From the NCBI GenBank assembly GCA_027604705.1, contig JADHYV010000022.1, positions 124,001-188,000 of the forward strand: a stretch of 64,000 bases of DNA. Direction: 5' to 3'. Position numbers and translations under genes: made by a program. The stretch is from Allomyces arbusculus (taxonomy: Eukaryota > Blastocladiomycota > Blastocladiomycetes > Blastocladiales > Blastocladiaceae). Below are positions 63,649-64,000 of the stretch, in pieces (the stretch's first letter is position 1; every line of letters starts with the position of its first letter). The notes beneath the pieces were generated by a model that made no database searches, was not told the DNA's origin, and saw nothing but the letters and a program-made list of their open reading frames with translations.

Positions 63649-64000
63649 TCACATTAGAATGTATTTTTGAATCAGGTCCATTGCCTCGCACAAGACCTGT
63701 CTCTTGGCAGTATCATAGGGCCGGATGAGACGCATGCATTCGGAAAACGACATCCACGCAACACTGCGGATTTCCGAGCTCTGGTGGATATTCTTTGGAT
63801 CCATTTCGGGAATGTCGCTGTTCTCGCTGACCTCAGCAAGGTAGTAGTCGTGCTGGTATTTGATGTTGTTTGTTCCCGTAAAACATTCATGCAGGACAGG
63901 AAACCGATTGCTGTTTAAAATACAGAGCTCGCGTTCGGGGTATCCTGTTTCCTCGACGGTTTCACGAATTGCCGCCTTGAGTGAGCTTTCGCGCATGTTT
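63649..64000 (-). CDS. Nudix hydrolase, N-terminus beyond window
   Basis: The frame is open to the window end; 117 codons are visible. The Nudix box is partly present: ESSLKAAIRETVEETGY holds the RExxEExG core, with its leading Gly expected beyond the edge. The only nearby Met (63996) lies inside the box, so the true start is outside. Nudix enzymes split nucleoside-diphosphate-linked compounds. Viral members include mRNA decapping enzymes and diphosphoinositol phosphatases; which applies is unclear. Confidence 0.85.
   Translation of the reverse strand, partial: NMRESSLKAAIRETVEETGYPERELCILNSNRFPVLHECFTGTNNIKYQHDYYLAEVSENSDIPEMDPKNIHQSSEIRSVAWMSFSECMRLIRPYDTAKRQVLCEAMDLIQKYILM

Noticed and set aside
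1-64000. tRNA, rRNA or host intron signals
   Set aside because: None could be recognised by reading; genes are uninterrupted apart from the intein.

Overview
The window looks like a stretch of a large double-stranded DNA virus of eukaryotes (phylum Nucleocytoviricota). It is gene-dense on both strands and shows no introns. It carries several hallmark genes of that phylum: family B DNA polymerase, D5-type primase-helicase, a three-part mRNA capping enzyme, YqaJ-type nuclease and ribonucleotide reductase large subunit. The fused capping enzyme recalls mimivirus-like and asfarvirus-like lineages, but I cannot place the family from sequence reading alone. All family calls below come from motifs read by eye; no search was run.

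Layout. 1-3 kb: a fibre-like gene cut by the window edge, two small Lys/Arg-rich proteins and a cyclin. 3-7 kb: ribonucleotide reductase with an intein inserted at the catalytic cysteine. 7-13 kb: two glycosyltransferase-like proteins, small membrane proteins, a nucleotidyltransferase-like protein and an NADPH-oxidase/ferric-reductase-like protein. 13.5-16.1 kb: a helicase fused to helicase-associated repeats and an Rrp8-like methyltransferase. 16.5-24.5 kb: DNA polymerase B, a short fibre-like protein, the capping enzyme and a small membrane protein. 24.5-31 kb: a 2138-residue repetitive fibre with an S74 autoprocessing chaperone. 31-40 kb: YqaJ nuclease, a small unknown, a large unknown and the primase-helicase. 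39.9-43.4 kb: another repeat fibre. 43.4-49.3 kb: an acidic protein, two possible DNA-binding proteins, a triple-repeat protein with decayed partial copies behind it, palindromes and about 1.7 kb without genes. 49.8-55 kb: a CoiA-like nuclease, a TnpB/Fanzor-type RNA-guided nuclease and a Fic-domain fragment. 55-62 kb: a second helicase-methyltransferase fusion with seven repeats, then a kinesin with its motor at the C-terminus. 62.2-64 kb: a tail-anchored-like membrane protein, small unknowns and a Nudix hydrolase cut by the window end.

How the genes fit together. The polymerase (with a C-terminal PCNA-binding box), primase-helicase, YqaJ nuclease, RNR and cyclin would supply DNA replication and nucleotides. 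The capping enzyme and Nudix hydrolase suggest control of mRNA caps. The fibres and glycosyltransferases suggest an elaborate, possibly glycosylated virion surface. The kinesin suggests use of host microtubules.

Signals. Palindromic ATTTAAAT or TATTTAATTTA boxes sit about 20-50 nt upstream of many starts and often between divergent genes. Hairpins lie at several convergent gene ends, and three convergent pairs overlap by exactly 4 bp.
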